NCBI GenBank assembly: GCA_000231825.2
Contig: JH720313.1
Coordinates: 1 to 64,000, forward strand
Direction: 5' to 3'
DNA: 64,000 nt
Source: Tetrahymena elliotti 4EA
Taxonomy: Eukaryota; Ciliophora; Oligohymenophorea; Hymenostomatida; Tetrahymenidae
Below, piece after piece: positions 1 to 11,924 of the stretch (position 1 is the stretch's first letter; the number at the start of each line of letters is the position of its first letter). A model generated the notes under the pieces. It searched no databases and had not been told where the DNA came from. It worked only from the letters and a program-made list of their open reading frames with translations. The translations under genes and the position numbers were made by a program.

Positions 1-726
1 TTTAATAAAAAATAATTTAAAAAAAAAGAAATTTAATGATAAACTAAATCCAAAAAGTCTTTTTATGAAAAGTTATCTTATGCTATTAACATGTCTTCTT
101 TAAATTTGCTTTATTTATTTATATTTTTATTGTAGGTTTTGAAGTAAAGAATTTTTCTGATTGATAAAATGTTTTATTACTGAGTAAATGTTAAAATAGC
201 TTACAAAAATTTAATTTTTACAGTCATTTTTTTAAATTGCTAAATTTTTATTAATATTTATTAAATTTGAAAACAAATAAATTTCTTTAATTTTAATTGC
301 TAGTATTTATAAAAATTTTTAATTAAAAATTGAATTTTTTTACTTAACATATTTCTTCAAAAAAAAGGCGAATGATAAACTTAACATAACTCAATTTTTA
401 AAATTACAAAGAACACTTTTTTATTTTTTATTATGTTTTGATAAAATAGCAAGAAGAGAAAAAAATAATTTTTTTAATGCTTTTTGAAGTATTGATTTTT
501 ATTGAACCTAATTATCAAAATATACTAAAATACACCCAATAATCATATAGCAAATTCAATACACAAATATTAATCATTCTAATTTTTTCTAAAATCTGAT
601 AATAATTTATAATCAAAATTTAAAAAGTTGAAAATACTATCTAATTAAAAATATTTGATTACAGACAAAGATATTTACAAAACAAATTTATTTTTAAGCA
701 TAAGTCTAAGCTGTTATTGAGTTATC
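1..726. other. AT-rich intergenic DNA
   Basis: No reading frame with coding character is visible on either strand under the ciliate code. The stretch is A/T homopolymer-rich and presumably holds the promoter and 5' leader of the plus-strand gene starting at 727; no specific element can be named. Confidence 0.6.
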
Positions 727-1901
727 ATGGGAGCAAAAAGTAATCAATAGTAAAATAATTTTGATGAAAAAGATGGGGATAAAGTTGTAATTGACTAGCT
801 CAATGAAAATTTAGCTGAACTCGCTTTAAATAGAGTAGATAAAATGAATGCATTAGATTTGCATATTTTAGAAATATTAGTAGGAGCAATTAAAATTATA
901 AATTTTTAGGCTATAATCATCACAGGCAGAGGTGACAGAGCCTTTAGTGCTGGAGGTGATATTATCACAATATATTAAAACCTTTAAAAGCAAAATACAA
1001 AATATTTAGAAGATTATCTAAAAGCAAGGTATACTCTTGAGTATGAATTTGAAAAGCTATCATTACTTGAGGATAGAAATACTATTATCATTTTCAATGG
1101 TATGTGTGTAGGAGGAGGATATTCTTTGGCTTTACACTCTAATTATAGGATTTGTACAGAAACAACATTAATCAACTTTCCAGGTAAAATTAATTTTTTG
1201 AGCTATGATTATTTTAATAATATACTTTAAATGAAGAATCTTAGAATGGTACAGCTATTCCTTGTATAAAGTTTTTAGCATCATTAGAAAAATAATATTT
1301 AATAAGATATATGATATTGACAGGATCTAGCTTAAAAGGATAAGAGTTGGTATATGCAGGCTTAGCTGATTACATAATACCTTCTAATAAAATGAAAATG
1401 TTTAAAAACTCTTTAAAAAATTTATAAAATATTTCAAAATTAAATGAGCACATTTTAAAATACACTATAAAATTGAAAAATGCTTCTTAAATTGTCCTTA
1501 ATGAAAATCTTATTCAAAAGTACTTTTCAGGAGATAACTTGCTTGAAATTCTCAAAAAATTAGAATAAGGTCTAAATGAATGGTCTGAAGAGGATAGATC
1601 TTTTTGTAAAAGATGTTTAACAAAAATATAAAGAGCTTCTCCACTTGCAATTAGAACTAATTTTGAAATGATTTTAAAAGCAGCAAATTTATCAGAATAA
1701 TAAGCCTATAATTTAAATCATAGAGTATAGTATAGATTATTTAACCATAAAGACTTTTCAGAAGCAATCTATGTTAAATTTGAATAAAATAAGAGGAATA
1801 TTCCTATCAAATGGTAGCACAAAAATATTTTAGAAGTTACTTAACAATAAATAGATGCAATATTATCACCTCTTAAAGAACCTTAACTTCTACTTAAGTG
1901 A
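727..1901 (+). CDS. Enoyl-CoA hydratase/3-hydroxyisobutyryl-CoA hydrolase-like protein
   Basis: This encodes a 373-residue crotonase-fold protein most like 3-hydroxyisobutyryl-CoA hydrolase (valine catabolism, normally mitochondrial). Seen: one intron at 1184-1236; the oxyanion-hole segment GRGDRAFSAGGD near residue 65; the second glycine loop NGMCVGGGYSLALH near residue 125; then the family-typical LTG.SLKG..LVYAGLADY segment. Length matches the family (about 385 residues). Odd points: the PE..IG..PD stretch that carries the catalytic Glu and Asp in HIBCH enzymes reads FPGESQNGTAIP here, so activity is doubtful. The N-terminus is MGAKSN rather than a mitochondrial presequence and could be myristoylated. 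The start is the first ATG of the frame. The stop TGA at 1899-1901 is followed by low-GC DNA. Family assignment is fairly sure; the reaction is not. Confidence 0.8.
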
Positions 1902-2624
1902 TTTTTAATTAGAAAAGAATGCTGATCATAATTCTATTTGAAAAACCATGAAATTAAATAACGAATGTTAAAATTAAATTGAAAAAATAAACAAACAAAC
2001 AAACAAAAATTTATCTTTCATATTTGTAAAAAAATTTAATTTTGAGTTATTTTAAAAAAAACAATTAGAATAATTTATATTCATCAATAAGTGATTTTTT
2101 TACATACTTCTCTCAAGTTTATGTTTTAAATAATTATATTTAAGAGTATTTTCAATAATCAACTCTTTAATTTATTTGCTTGGATTTATTTATTTAGCAG
2201 ATATAAAACTTAAAATAAAAAAATTTATCCTAAAATTATGATAAAAAAAATTAATTTTAAATGATTAGTTTCTATTAAAATAATATATGAAAAATTTCTC
2301 TGTAAAAAAATGTCAAACAAATTATTAATTAAATGAAAACACAAAAAATATTTGACTTACTCATTCATCTAAAATTTAAAATAAATTTTTTTCTTTCAAA
2401 TAAATTTTGAATAAAAATTTTTTAAAATGTTAGGAGATATTTAAATTACAGAAAACAAATGAATATATATACATTTAAATATAAGAGATAAAGAAAATTT
2501 ATAGGTGATAGAAATATGAGAAAAATAAGTTAAAGTTGGATATTTTAAAAAAAAATAAATTAAACTAATCAAAATGTTGGTTGTTGTTATTGTATTTATT
2601 ATTTAATCAAAAAAATGATTTAAA
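1902..2624. other. AT-rich intergenic DNA with CAAA tract
   Basis: Convergent gene ends flank this stretch, so it holds two 3' regions. A short (CAAA)n/(AAAC)n tract lies at about 1985-2008. I see no gene in it. Confidence 0.55.
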
Positions 2625-5387
2625 TCATTAAATTTTATTTATTTTTTCTTTGAATTCATCTATGTTTTAAATAAACATATTTTCTCTTTGATTGTTGAGA
2701 CCAAAGAATTTTTTAGTTCCATTTAAAGTTTTTTAGCTATTATTATTTTAAAAGTTAGAAGTTATTTTAGGTTTATTTTCAAAGTTTAAAAATTAAGGTT
2801 CATATGGATTTATATTGCTAAATTATTTATCCTTAAAAAGGATAGCTTAGTCTCTTAAATTTTCATCTTATTATTCATCTTAATTGCATTCATTATTAAT
2901 TTTTTTTATTAATTATGATAAGCTACTAGGATTATAAAGTGATTTAAATGTCTATCTATTTTTTTGAAGCATAAGATAACTTTAGTTTTCTTAGTCGCCC
3001 TTTTCTGTTATCTACTAGTTCAGTTAGTTTTTAAAGAATGTGCTTCCTGTATTTTAGGAAGAGATAGATTTTTTTAGAAAAATGCTATTTTTTATTTCAT
3101 CAATATCGTATTTTTTATTTTGAGGTACGAATTCATTCTAATTTATTTTTTTGGTTATAAAACTAGGAGAGTGTATTTATGAAAGCTGAATATTGTATTA
3201 AAGTCCACTATTTTGCAAAGTTTCATCTTATATATTTAAATATTTTATTTGGTTCTGTTAATTATATTTTTTACTAGTTTCGTTGTTTAATGATCTGTTT
3301 TTATTATGAAATGCTTTATTTCTGTTGAATGCTCTATTAAATCTTTATTATTCTAACAAAGGATTATCTTCTTTTGTATTATCTACTTGTGATAAATTAT
3401 TTAAAATATTCTCACTGATATTTTCTTTATCAACAATCAATTAGAGATTTAGACTGTTTTATTGTTCTGCTTTTTCAACTGCATTCTCAGTTTTGTTCTA
3501 TATCTTTTTATTAAATTTAAACATTTTGACTTTTTGGTTCAAATTTTCTTCAGTAAACTTTTACACAAGATTATTATCTTAGTATATTTAAAAATTATTA
3601 TTGAGGAACTAAGGAAATTTAGTTTCTTAAAAATCATGTGACATTTATTTTGTATTTGGTTCCTAGCGTTATTTAGTAGCCAACATAATTTAAGTATTCG
3701 ACTCTTTTTTTTAGAATTACTTCTCCTTTTATTCTTAAATTATTTTACAAAAAACGCTCTCTTTTGAAATTTTAATGACTTTCTTTTTAGGTTTGTCTGA
3801 TACTGCATTTTCTTTAAACTCTTAAAAGCTCGATTCTTCATTAATTTATGTATTGAAAGTCTAAATATTCCTATTTCTATTCATAGTATAATTTTATATT
3901 TGATTAATTTGTGTTTCTTCCTTAAATTATTATGCCTTTTCTTCTAAATCTAAAGTGTTTTATAATGTTTTGAGACAGTTATTTTAGTACTAATTGGCAT
4001 ACAAATTCATATTTAAATCTTATATTTATTTAACTAGGAATTAAGAACTCTCATTACAAAAATCGCTTCTGATTTATTCTTTACCATTTTAATTGGATAT
4101 TTTTAATGTCTATTCATTAAGATCAAATTATTCTTCAGGGGAATTATTTGAATTCTCTTCTTCTGATTTTAAATTTTTGGTTTCTAACGACTAATTATTA
4201 ATTTGCTTTGATTTATTCTTTTCAACCAAAGCAGGTCTAAAGTTTCTGTCTTTTCTTTTAAAAACTTTCACATTATTGTTATTATTATTTTATTGAGATT
4301 GTATAGGCATCTTAGCCTAATTGACTTTGGAAAAACCTTCTTGTTGTTCCATTTTTTCACATTATTATTTTGAGCTATTTTCCAAATTTTAGTTATCTGA
4401 AAGTTCTTAGTCTTCAATTATTTGTTAATTTTTAATACTTTCATTTTATGGAACTGGATTAGTATTGTTAAAAGTTACTCTAAATGCATTTCGAAGGCTA
4501 GATAAGAAGTTTTGCTATTATTATTTTTATTCAATTGCTTTGCTATGTATTTAATTTAAATAAGGATGTTTGAAAATTCCTTATTGCTAATTATTCTGTA
4601 TATTCTTATTAACTCGATTTTCATTGCTAAGTATTCTTTATCTTTCAAACTTATGATCTCTAATAATGAAAATATTGTCACCTTAATTGCAGTTATTTCT
4701 TTATTAAACAAACTGCTTATGCAAATTATCACTAACTGAGTCATTGATAGAATGAGCCCTAAATCTACTATTAAAACCTGAAACTCCATTCATTGTTGGC
4801 ATATTCATATTATATGTGCTTATTTTATTTTAAATAGTTGGAAAAATTGAACTGGTTTTATTAGTTTATGTTTCATTAGCATTTTACTTTGAAAATTAGT
4901 TTGTCAAATTTATTGTTTCCAAGAAATCACTTGTTTTTATGTTTGATTTTGGATTATTTTAAGATGCTGGATTGGAGATAATCTACTATCCTTCTGAAGA
5001 TTATATGTCTATTTCTTCACAACCATTATCATTAGCCTGAAATGGATTTAAAAAAATGATTTTGTTTTTCTTTTGAGTAGATGGAGGTCTTGCACTAAAA
5101 GTTTATATTTATTTTTTTTCTTTTATGATCTCAGTTTCAAATATTTAGTTGAGGCACTTTTTAACTTGCACATCACATTCCTGGATATTTTCATCAAAAT
5201 TAATGAACCTTACTTAAATTTATTGCTAAAAATTTTCAAAAAAATCATCTATTTCTTTTTGGCTAGACTATATTTTTCCTGGTGATGACTTATTAGAAGC
5301 CAGTTCATCTTTGCCGTCACTAACATTTTAATCATGAGCTCTGCCTCTCTTAACTTAAGGTGATAAAAGAAGATTAGATGGTTCCAT
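2625..5387 (-). CDS. Large N/Q-rich protein of unknown function
   Basis: An uninterrupted minus-strand frame of 920 codons runs from ATG at 5387 to TGA at 2625, open only when TAA and TAG are read as glutamine. The protein is dominated by Asn, Gln, Ser, Lys and Glu, with many short charged patches and no recognisable domain, membrane segment or signal peptide. It starts MEPSNLLLSPQ and ends NIDEFKEKINKIQ. Several separated segments resemble low-complexity scaffold or prion-like regions common in ciliates. The start is the first Met in a frame whose upstream sequence drops in GC. No intron is needed: the whole span is divisible by three with no internal TGA. Function unknown; I do not recognise a family. 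Confidence 0.85.
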
Positions 5388-6641
5388 GCTTAATTTTATT
5401 AAATTTTTGGCAAATAAAGGTTTATTAATATTTAAAATTATTAGATAACTTTCAAAAAAAAAAACAAAAAGTAGTATTGAAAATTTTGATTATTTTTGTT
5501 TGGTTATTAAATTTAAGTGAGTTTTTTTTTTGCCATTTGAATTTAATTATTTTTTAATTTTCAAATAGCAAGCAAGCAATCAATAATTCTATCAGCCAAT
5601 AATTATCGAATAGTTAAATAAATTAAATAATCAACAAAATTGTTAATTATTTATTTGATATAACTTAAAAAATTATGTAGATATTAATATGAAATTAATA
5701 AATTATTAGTTAAAATAAAAAAGTTTGAAGTAGACTATTATTTTTAAAAAAAGTAATTAAAATATTTCTAAATAAAAATACAAAGTGCTTCTTAGCCATT
5801 TAAATAGATTATTTACTTATTCTTTGTTTGCTTTAAAATAATATAATCAGAATTTAAAATCAGAAATATTTATTAAAAATATGAGCCAAAAAAGAATGTA
5901 AATATAATGCTGAGCCTCTTCTATAAATTGTCTATCTTTACTATAAATAATAATAAATTAAAATTAGTAAAAATAAACTTTGTTGGATAAATAATAGGAT
6001 ATTTAAAACATCCTCTATCTGGGATAGATAAATATGTTTCTTTTTATCACTTAGATTAAGAAATTCGATTTTTACATTAATAATAGAAAAAATTAATAGT
6101 GAGTGAGAAAAGAATGGCAAAATCAATTAGTTGACAGGTTTTAAAAATTTAGTGAGAATGAAGGAAAAAATTCACTAAATTAGATATCATGAAAATTTTG
6201 TAATATCTATGTATTGCTTATACCTAACAATATAAGCAGTTAAAAATTAGACTAACTAATAATACTAAAACTGAATAAATGCAAAGTCATCAAAAAAGAA
6301 AGAAAAATCTAATAAGAAATATAATCAATTAATTTTTTCTATTTGGAAGCATTCATGTTGTTTAATATGTAATTAAGAATATTAATTAAATAATTATTAT
6401 AATAATTAAATATTGTTACTATCTTTCTTTCCACTTGAATTTTAACAAATTAATTTGATTTTCTCCCTAAATAAATTTTCTTTAGATCTATTTGTTGGTT
6501 TTAAATATTGACTAATTCTTTTTCTACTTAATTAACAAGAATATATTTACTATAGCATTTTACTACATGCGTAAATACTTTTAAACATATTTTAGCATAA
6601 ACTTAGCATTTTACCGTTTTTCAAATAAAAAGCCATTTAAA
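5388..6641. other. Intergenic region between two divergent genes
   Basis: Holds the 5' flank of the minus-strand gene ending at 5387 and of the Nudix gene at 6642. A GCAAGCAAGCAA microsatellite lies at 5568-5579. Around 5868-6340 GC content rises slightly and both strands have open, faintly coding-like frames (for example a minus-strand segment ending with IYLSQIEDVLN). Strand and exons could not be resolved, so no gene is called. Confidence 0.4.
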
Positions 6642-7208
6642 ATGTAAAATAAGACAGAATTAATTAATGAAGGGGATGAAATCATATAGATAGTTGATGA
6701 ACATAATAAGCCAGTAGGTCCTGCAACTAGATAAGAAATGAGAGATAAAAAATTAATACACAGAGCAACTTATATTTTCTTAGAGAATGCTAACACCAAA
6801 AAATTATATATCCACAAAAGGACTATGCATAAAAAGTGGTGTCCTGGATTTTGGGATCCTGCATTTGGTGGTGTTGTGCAGTTTTAAGAATCTTATGAAG
6901 AAAACGCTCAAAGAGAGCTTTAAGAAGAATCGGGAGTAGAAGAAAAATTGGTTCCTCTTTTTGAATTTTTTTATGATTGTAGACCTGATGTGTCTGTGTG
7001 GGGAAAGGCATTTTATGCTAAAACAAGAAAGAGTTTAAAACTTTAAGAATTAGAAGTGGAAGAAGCAGCGGAAATGAGCTGTGATGAAATTGAGTAAAAA
7101 ATAAAAGAAGGGCTAAAAATGACCTATGATGGTAAAATGTGTTTTGAAATTTTCATGTAGAAATATAATGAATATAAAGAGTTGATAGACAAAGAATTAC
7201 CTTATTGA
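6642..7208 (+). CDS. Nudix hydrolase family protein
   Basis: A single-exon 188-residue protein with a perfect Nudix box. The signature G-x5-E-x7-RE-U-x-EE-x-G-U is met at about residues 79-101 by GGVVQFQ, E, SYEENAQ, then RELQEESGV. The arrangement (EIIQIVDEHNKPVGPATRQEM start, HKRTMHKKWCPGFWDPAFGG before the box) resembles the YfcD/isopentenyl-diphosphate-isomerase-like branch, which hydrolyses a nucleoside diphosphate linked to another moiety; the substrate is not deducible. The metal-binding glutamates of REL.EE are all present, so an active enzyme is expected. No signal peptide, so probably cytosolic. Start at 6642 is the first Met in frame; TGA at 7206-7208. Confidence 0.93.
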
Positions 7209-8390
7209 ATATTCTTCTATAAAAAACGAAATGATTAAAATAGAAATGGATATTAATTATTTTTAGAAAAAAATCAAAAGGCTTATTCAAAATTTGATTT
7301 TCAAACAAAGTAACCTATTAGGCTTTACTTGAATCCATTTCAGTGAAATAAATGCCAAATGAGTTATAACATATGTGTGAAATTTTATATCATAGTGAAT
7401 TAATTTTATTAATTAAATGCTTTTATTGATTTAATGATATTCATATAATTTAACAATTCTAAAAAATAGATAAATTCCATATTAACTTTCTATGTAAACA
7501 AAAAAAGAAAATTTAAACCTCCAGGATAGAATAAAAATATTAGTCAGTGTAAAAAGTTAATTAGATATTTAACTTTGTGAATGCTCATTTCATAGCAATA
7601 AATGACTATTTATATTTATTTTCAAAATTCTCTTAGACCAAATACTCACATCATAATTTTTCTTTAAACAAGTAAAATAAATTTTCACTACTTTTGGGAT
7701 AGAAATATTTATGCAGAAGTCTAATGGTTCATTCCCCATCAAATAACTCAAAAAAAACAATTTCAGAAGTAATTTTTTGAATCGAATAATTAATTAAGAA
7801 TTTTTGTGGAGTTATGGAATAGATGTTACAAGCAAAAAGGAAAAGAAATGGAGGATGTTTTAAATTTTAACTAGAAGAAAATAAATTTGTATATTTCAGA
7901 ATATGGGAAGTGAGTAACATATTCTAACATAGTTAGAAGTAGTAATTGTGAATTATTTTATATTAATTAATCATTCTCTAATAGAGAATACCCGCATTCT
8001 TTAATCTTAAACATTTACATTTACTGAAGACTAAATGATATCACAATAATTCTGCAAATTTGAATAAAAAAAATAATGAATTGACTTAGATGAGAGTTAG
8101 CAAAAACAAATCTAATGTCAAGTCACCTTTTCTTAATACTTAATTAAAGTTATCATCAATTCATTCATTCAACTTAATTTTCAATAACTATAATTTAATT
8201 TTCCTACATAATTAAATAATAATAAAAAAGAGGAAAGTTAACCACTTATTCAAAAAAACCTCTGCAAGATATAACATTTTTATATATCATTTTTGCAAAT
8301 TAAAATCTAATACTTCATTAGACTAAAAGACAATTTGGAAACACTTTAAACATATATTGAGATAAAACCTATTAAGGTTATATCTATTGC
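7209..8390. other. AT-rich intergenic DNA
   Basis: About 1.2 kb without a supported gene on either strand. It separates two plus-strand genes and holds the 3' flank of the Nudix gene and the upstream region of the next gene. Confidence 0.5.
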
Positions 8391-8936
8391 ATGAGTGTTA
8401 AAGCTTTATAAAAGCAGCCTGTGATCAGCCCAACAAAAAAATAAACAAATAAATTATCTTCAATTGATATTTCAGAAGAAAAGATTATGTCCCTCGAGAA
8501 TTTGATTTTAAAACATAACAAATTAATATATGAAACCATAGGCAAAAAGCCTAAAAATGCTCTAGATTTTGAGTGGACGACTATACAAACCCATTAGGGT
8601 GCAACGAAATACACTATTGACATGTAGGACAAAAAAAAATTTGACTACAACCCTGAAACTCATGAAATTATATGGTATAAAAATTTGAATATTCCTACTA
8701 TACGCGTGAGCAAAAAAACAGAGCAAATATAGTAAAATGGTAATGAGCTCAAAAGGATATTTACTAAAATAATGGCAGTCAGGGGTGTAAGGGAAAGAGT
8801 TATATAGCAAATAGGCCTTTCTGGCTTATTAGAAAAGCAATTTGATAAGGATTCATGCATATTTAATCACCTGCGTTTTAAAGAAACTTATTTCTAATAT
8901 AAAGTAAATTTATTTAAATTCCCTTTTTGTCTATGA
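8391..8936 (+). CDS. Small protein of unknown function
   Basis: A 181-codon open frame with coding-type composition, from ATG at 8391 to TGA at 8934-8936. The N-terminal third is polar (Lys/Ser/Thr-rich). The middle contains EWTTIQTHQGATKYTIDMQD and HEIIWYKNLNIPTIRVSKK. The last part (KRIFTKIMAVRGVRERVIQQ, then GLSGLLEKQ) looks like an amphipathic helical domain. No membrane segment or signal peptide is visible and I do not recognise the family. The last 15 codons are more AT-rich, so an intron with a further downstream exon cannot be excluded. Confidence 0.6.
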
Positions 8937-9904
8937 TTATCCTTATGAATTAATTCAGTCTATACTTTTGATTTAATTGTTTAAATATCATTAATTCATA
9001 CATTAAAAGATATCCAAAAAAAATATTAAAAAGAAGGGTATATTTGTTTTTGTTTGCTTGCTTGCTTTTTTTTGATAGCTTGTTAACAGAAGTGGCAAGG
9101 TTCTAATTTTCTATTCCCCAGCAGCAGCATTTTACAATTAATTATAATATCTGCGAACAAATGAATAAATATATCTTTTTGAGGCATTATTGATTTTTTC
9201 ATTCGTTTGTTTATTTTGCAATATATTTTATGCAATTCATAATAAATCAAGCAAGCAAACAAATAAACAAAAAACATTACTAATAATTTAATTTTTGTAA
9301 TCTTTTGTCATAATCACTCAAACACTAACTACCTGCATAACTATTTCTATTCCAAATTTGATAACTCAACTTCTATTCTAGTCTTTTTTTTTTTACAAAC
9401 GTTTGATATAAGCATCTCCACATTTATTTTTCAATTTTAGCTAGATCAATAAATAAAATTACCTTTAATCTTTTGGAATATTTAGGAATAAAACTAATTT
9501 ATTTTACATTTATTTTAAAAATTAGTATTTTATAATCTTAATATTTTTTTTTTTACTAAAAAATTAGAGAAGCTATTTCTCTTTGATAATAGTCATATAA
9601 GAATAGTATGAAGACTCAAGTGTGATTTCAGAGATTAAAATATCGACCCCAATCAGAGTCGAGGCACGCAAAAAAAGTTATTAAGATAGAGTACTTAAAT
9701 TTTAATTTCTTCAATTCCTCATAAGGATAATATTTCTTTCTTATAAAGAGTATTACTTGTTGTGTATTCATTCGTATTTTAGATTTCTTTTAAAAATGTA
9801 TGGGGAATTCTTACATCTAATTTGATCATTTTTATTGGTTTCATAACTGATCATTCCATTCCAATACTTACATTTGCTAATAACTCTTCTTTTTTTTAAA
9901 ATAG
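8937..9904. other. Intergenic region with hairpin-forming repeat and possible 5' exon
   Basis: Contains the inverted repeat listed at 9041-9278. From about 9600 to 9700 the plus strand has a short coding-like frame (segment ISTPIRVEARKKSYQDR) that could be an upstream exon of the next gene, but no start codon or certain splice path was found. Confidence 0.4.
9041..9278. repeat. Inverted repeat with CAAG/CTTG arms
   Basis: The left arm at 9041-9069 (TTTG and GCTTGCTTGC units) is imperfectly complementary to the right arm at 9247-9278 (GCAAGCAAGC then AAACAAATAAAC). A second inner pair (about 9153-9168 and 9199-9214) is also complementary. The element could fold into a long hairpin and may be a small non-autonomous element or simply a microsatellite palindrome. 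Confidence 0.45.
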
Positions 9905-11924
9905 TTAAATACTTCATCGCTCTTAGATCCCTTTTTACCCGATTTTATAGAAAAACAATACTTAGTTTTTAAATAAGGATCGAAAGATCTTATGCCAATC
10001 AGTGAAACTTTAGAAGGACTCTTAGATTATTTGAAAGCATAAAATATAAGACACAAAGTAATTATTTACTTCAAAATCAACTATTGCAATTGTCTTAAAT
10101 AATTTAATTTAATTTGTTAAAAAATAAAGGTGTTTCATCCTTTTTTCTTCTTGATAAAGTTCTTCTAAGCAACTTAGCTTTATTACAATTCAAACATCGT
10201 AGAATGCGAAAAAGACATTAAGGTAAAAATTAAACAAATTATTAAAAAACTATCTATTAAAATCAAAACAAAATTAAACAAAACAAAAATTGAAATTTCT
10301 TTTTTTTTCTTGAGAATTTAATAATAATTCATACTTTTTTATGTATCCAAAAGCCTCAAGAGCTCTTTTTAATGCTTTAAAAAGAAATATACAAATATCA
10401 AATCAAAGAGTTTTCTGGAGAAACTATTCCCTTTGAGAATAAGCTACTAATATTGTGCTTGAATAATCAAGGAAAAGATTCGCATGTTAACAAGATTTGT
10501 GAAAAAGTAATAAAAATTCTTAGTATTTAGTTAACTAATTAATAAGTTACTCATCTTCTTTTATTAATTAAAAAGATTACAAAATTTCTAAAATTTTTAG
10601 AAAATTCTGCCTTATATTATTCACAAGCAACTGTCGATGGCCTACCTGTTTACTTTAAGCAAATAACCTTTTCAGTAATTCTTACTAGTTATTTTTTTCA
10701 TAGACATCTCTCTTGATATTTTTATTTTATATAAATTTAAGAAAGAAGATTTGAAGTAAGGATATATAAAGGCATACAATAAACTCAGCTCTATGAAATT
10801 TGAAATGGTTATAAGCAAGTAAAATAATATTCAGTCTCATATATCTATATAAAAGAAAGGCTAAATACCCAAAGACTTAAAGCTTGATAAAGTAAATTGT
10901 TTTTGTGGTTGTGTTTTCCTGATAAATAAACTCTTTTTGTATAAATAATGTTAATTTTAGGAATCTATAGACTATTTGAGCAATATCCCTGGTCCTTTTC
11001 ATAAAGCTATCTTTGATTTGACCATTAGAAACAGATAGCTTTATTAGAATGCTTAAAGGATTAAAGTCAGATTCGAAGACTTTAACTTATTTTCATACGA
11101 AATTCACGAAGATTCACAAAATGAGATTTTTGGAGGTCCTTCTTTAATTAATGAACTTCCTGCCAAAATATCAAGAGACAATTAAGAAATTCAAAAAATT
11201 TTAGAGAAGTAATAAATTACAATTAAGCTAAATTTGAATTTTGTAATCTAAATTTTTTCTAAATAGAAAAAAACCTAAACACGTTCCCGGCAGTATATCT
11301 GGAACCACTAAGCCCTCATCTAGCGACTCAAATAACGGTAAAGGGAATTCTCAATCTGGAGGTTGCGAAATAGAAAATAGTGACTCTAATAACAACTATA
11401 GTTATAGTAACTCATCATTGAATGAAAGTTAATACAAGTAATAGAATCAAGATGAATAAATGTTTGAGATGATCTAAGATAAGAATTCATAACTATCTAA
11501 AGAATACAGAGAGGGTGAAGAGTATTCTAGCTCCAAAGAATAAAATGCTTCATGTAAAAGCAGTAACACCAATAGCAAAAAATATAAAAATCATAAACTT
11601 CTCTTAAAAAATGGGAAAATGTAACAAAGGTTTAAAAAAATGTGCACTGAAACATCAAAATAATCTTTTCTAGATTTTTAAAAAGAAAATAAATTTAAAT
11701 CTGATCAATTTTGTATGACTAGAAAAGAAGAAGAGGATAATGGAGAGCTAGATGAAGAAGATAATGATGATGAGTACTAAATGTAACGAGAGGAAGGTAA
11801 TTAAGTAGAAAAAAATAATACTAATAATATTAAGAATTTAAATGTAATGTCAAATGAGAGAAAAGAATATACTAACTAATAAAATTAAATTCCTCAATAT
11901 GTGAATGATAATGAATTTTAGTGA
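9905..11924 (+). CDS. Multi-exon protein of unknown function, acidic Ser/Asn-rich tail; 5' end unresolved
   Basis: Exons, phase-consistent throughout: 9905-10057, 10130-10222, 10354-10674, 10742-10891, 10961-11208, 11267-11924; TGA at 11922-11924. Together they give at least 540 residues. The first 300 residues look globular and helical, with LLDPFLPDFIEKQYLVFKQ at the start, KPQELFLMLQKEIYKY, then EDFNLFSYEIHEDSQNEIFG before the tail. The last 220 residues are low-complexity Ser/Asn followed by an acidic EEEDNGELDEEDNDDEYQ stretch. No membrane segment. An in-frame ATG exists at 9992, but the preceding 29 codons also look coding and follow an acceptor-like TAG, so a further 5' exon probably lies upstream. 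I do not recognise the family. Confidence 0.65.

Noticed and set aside
5868..6340. Possible small membrane protein on the minus strand
   Set aside because: Both strands have open, partly coding-like frames and no start-to-stop model could be fixed; low GC makes chance frames likely.
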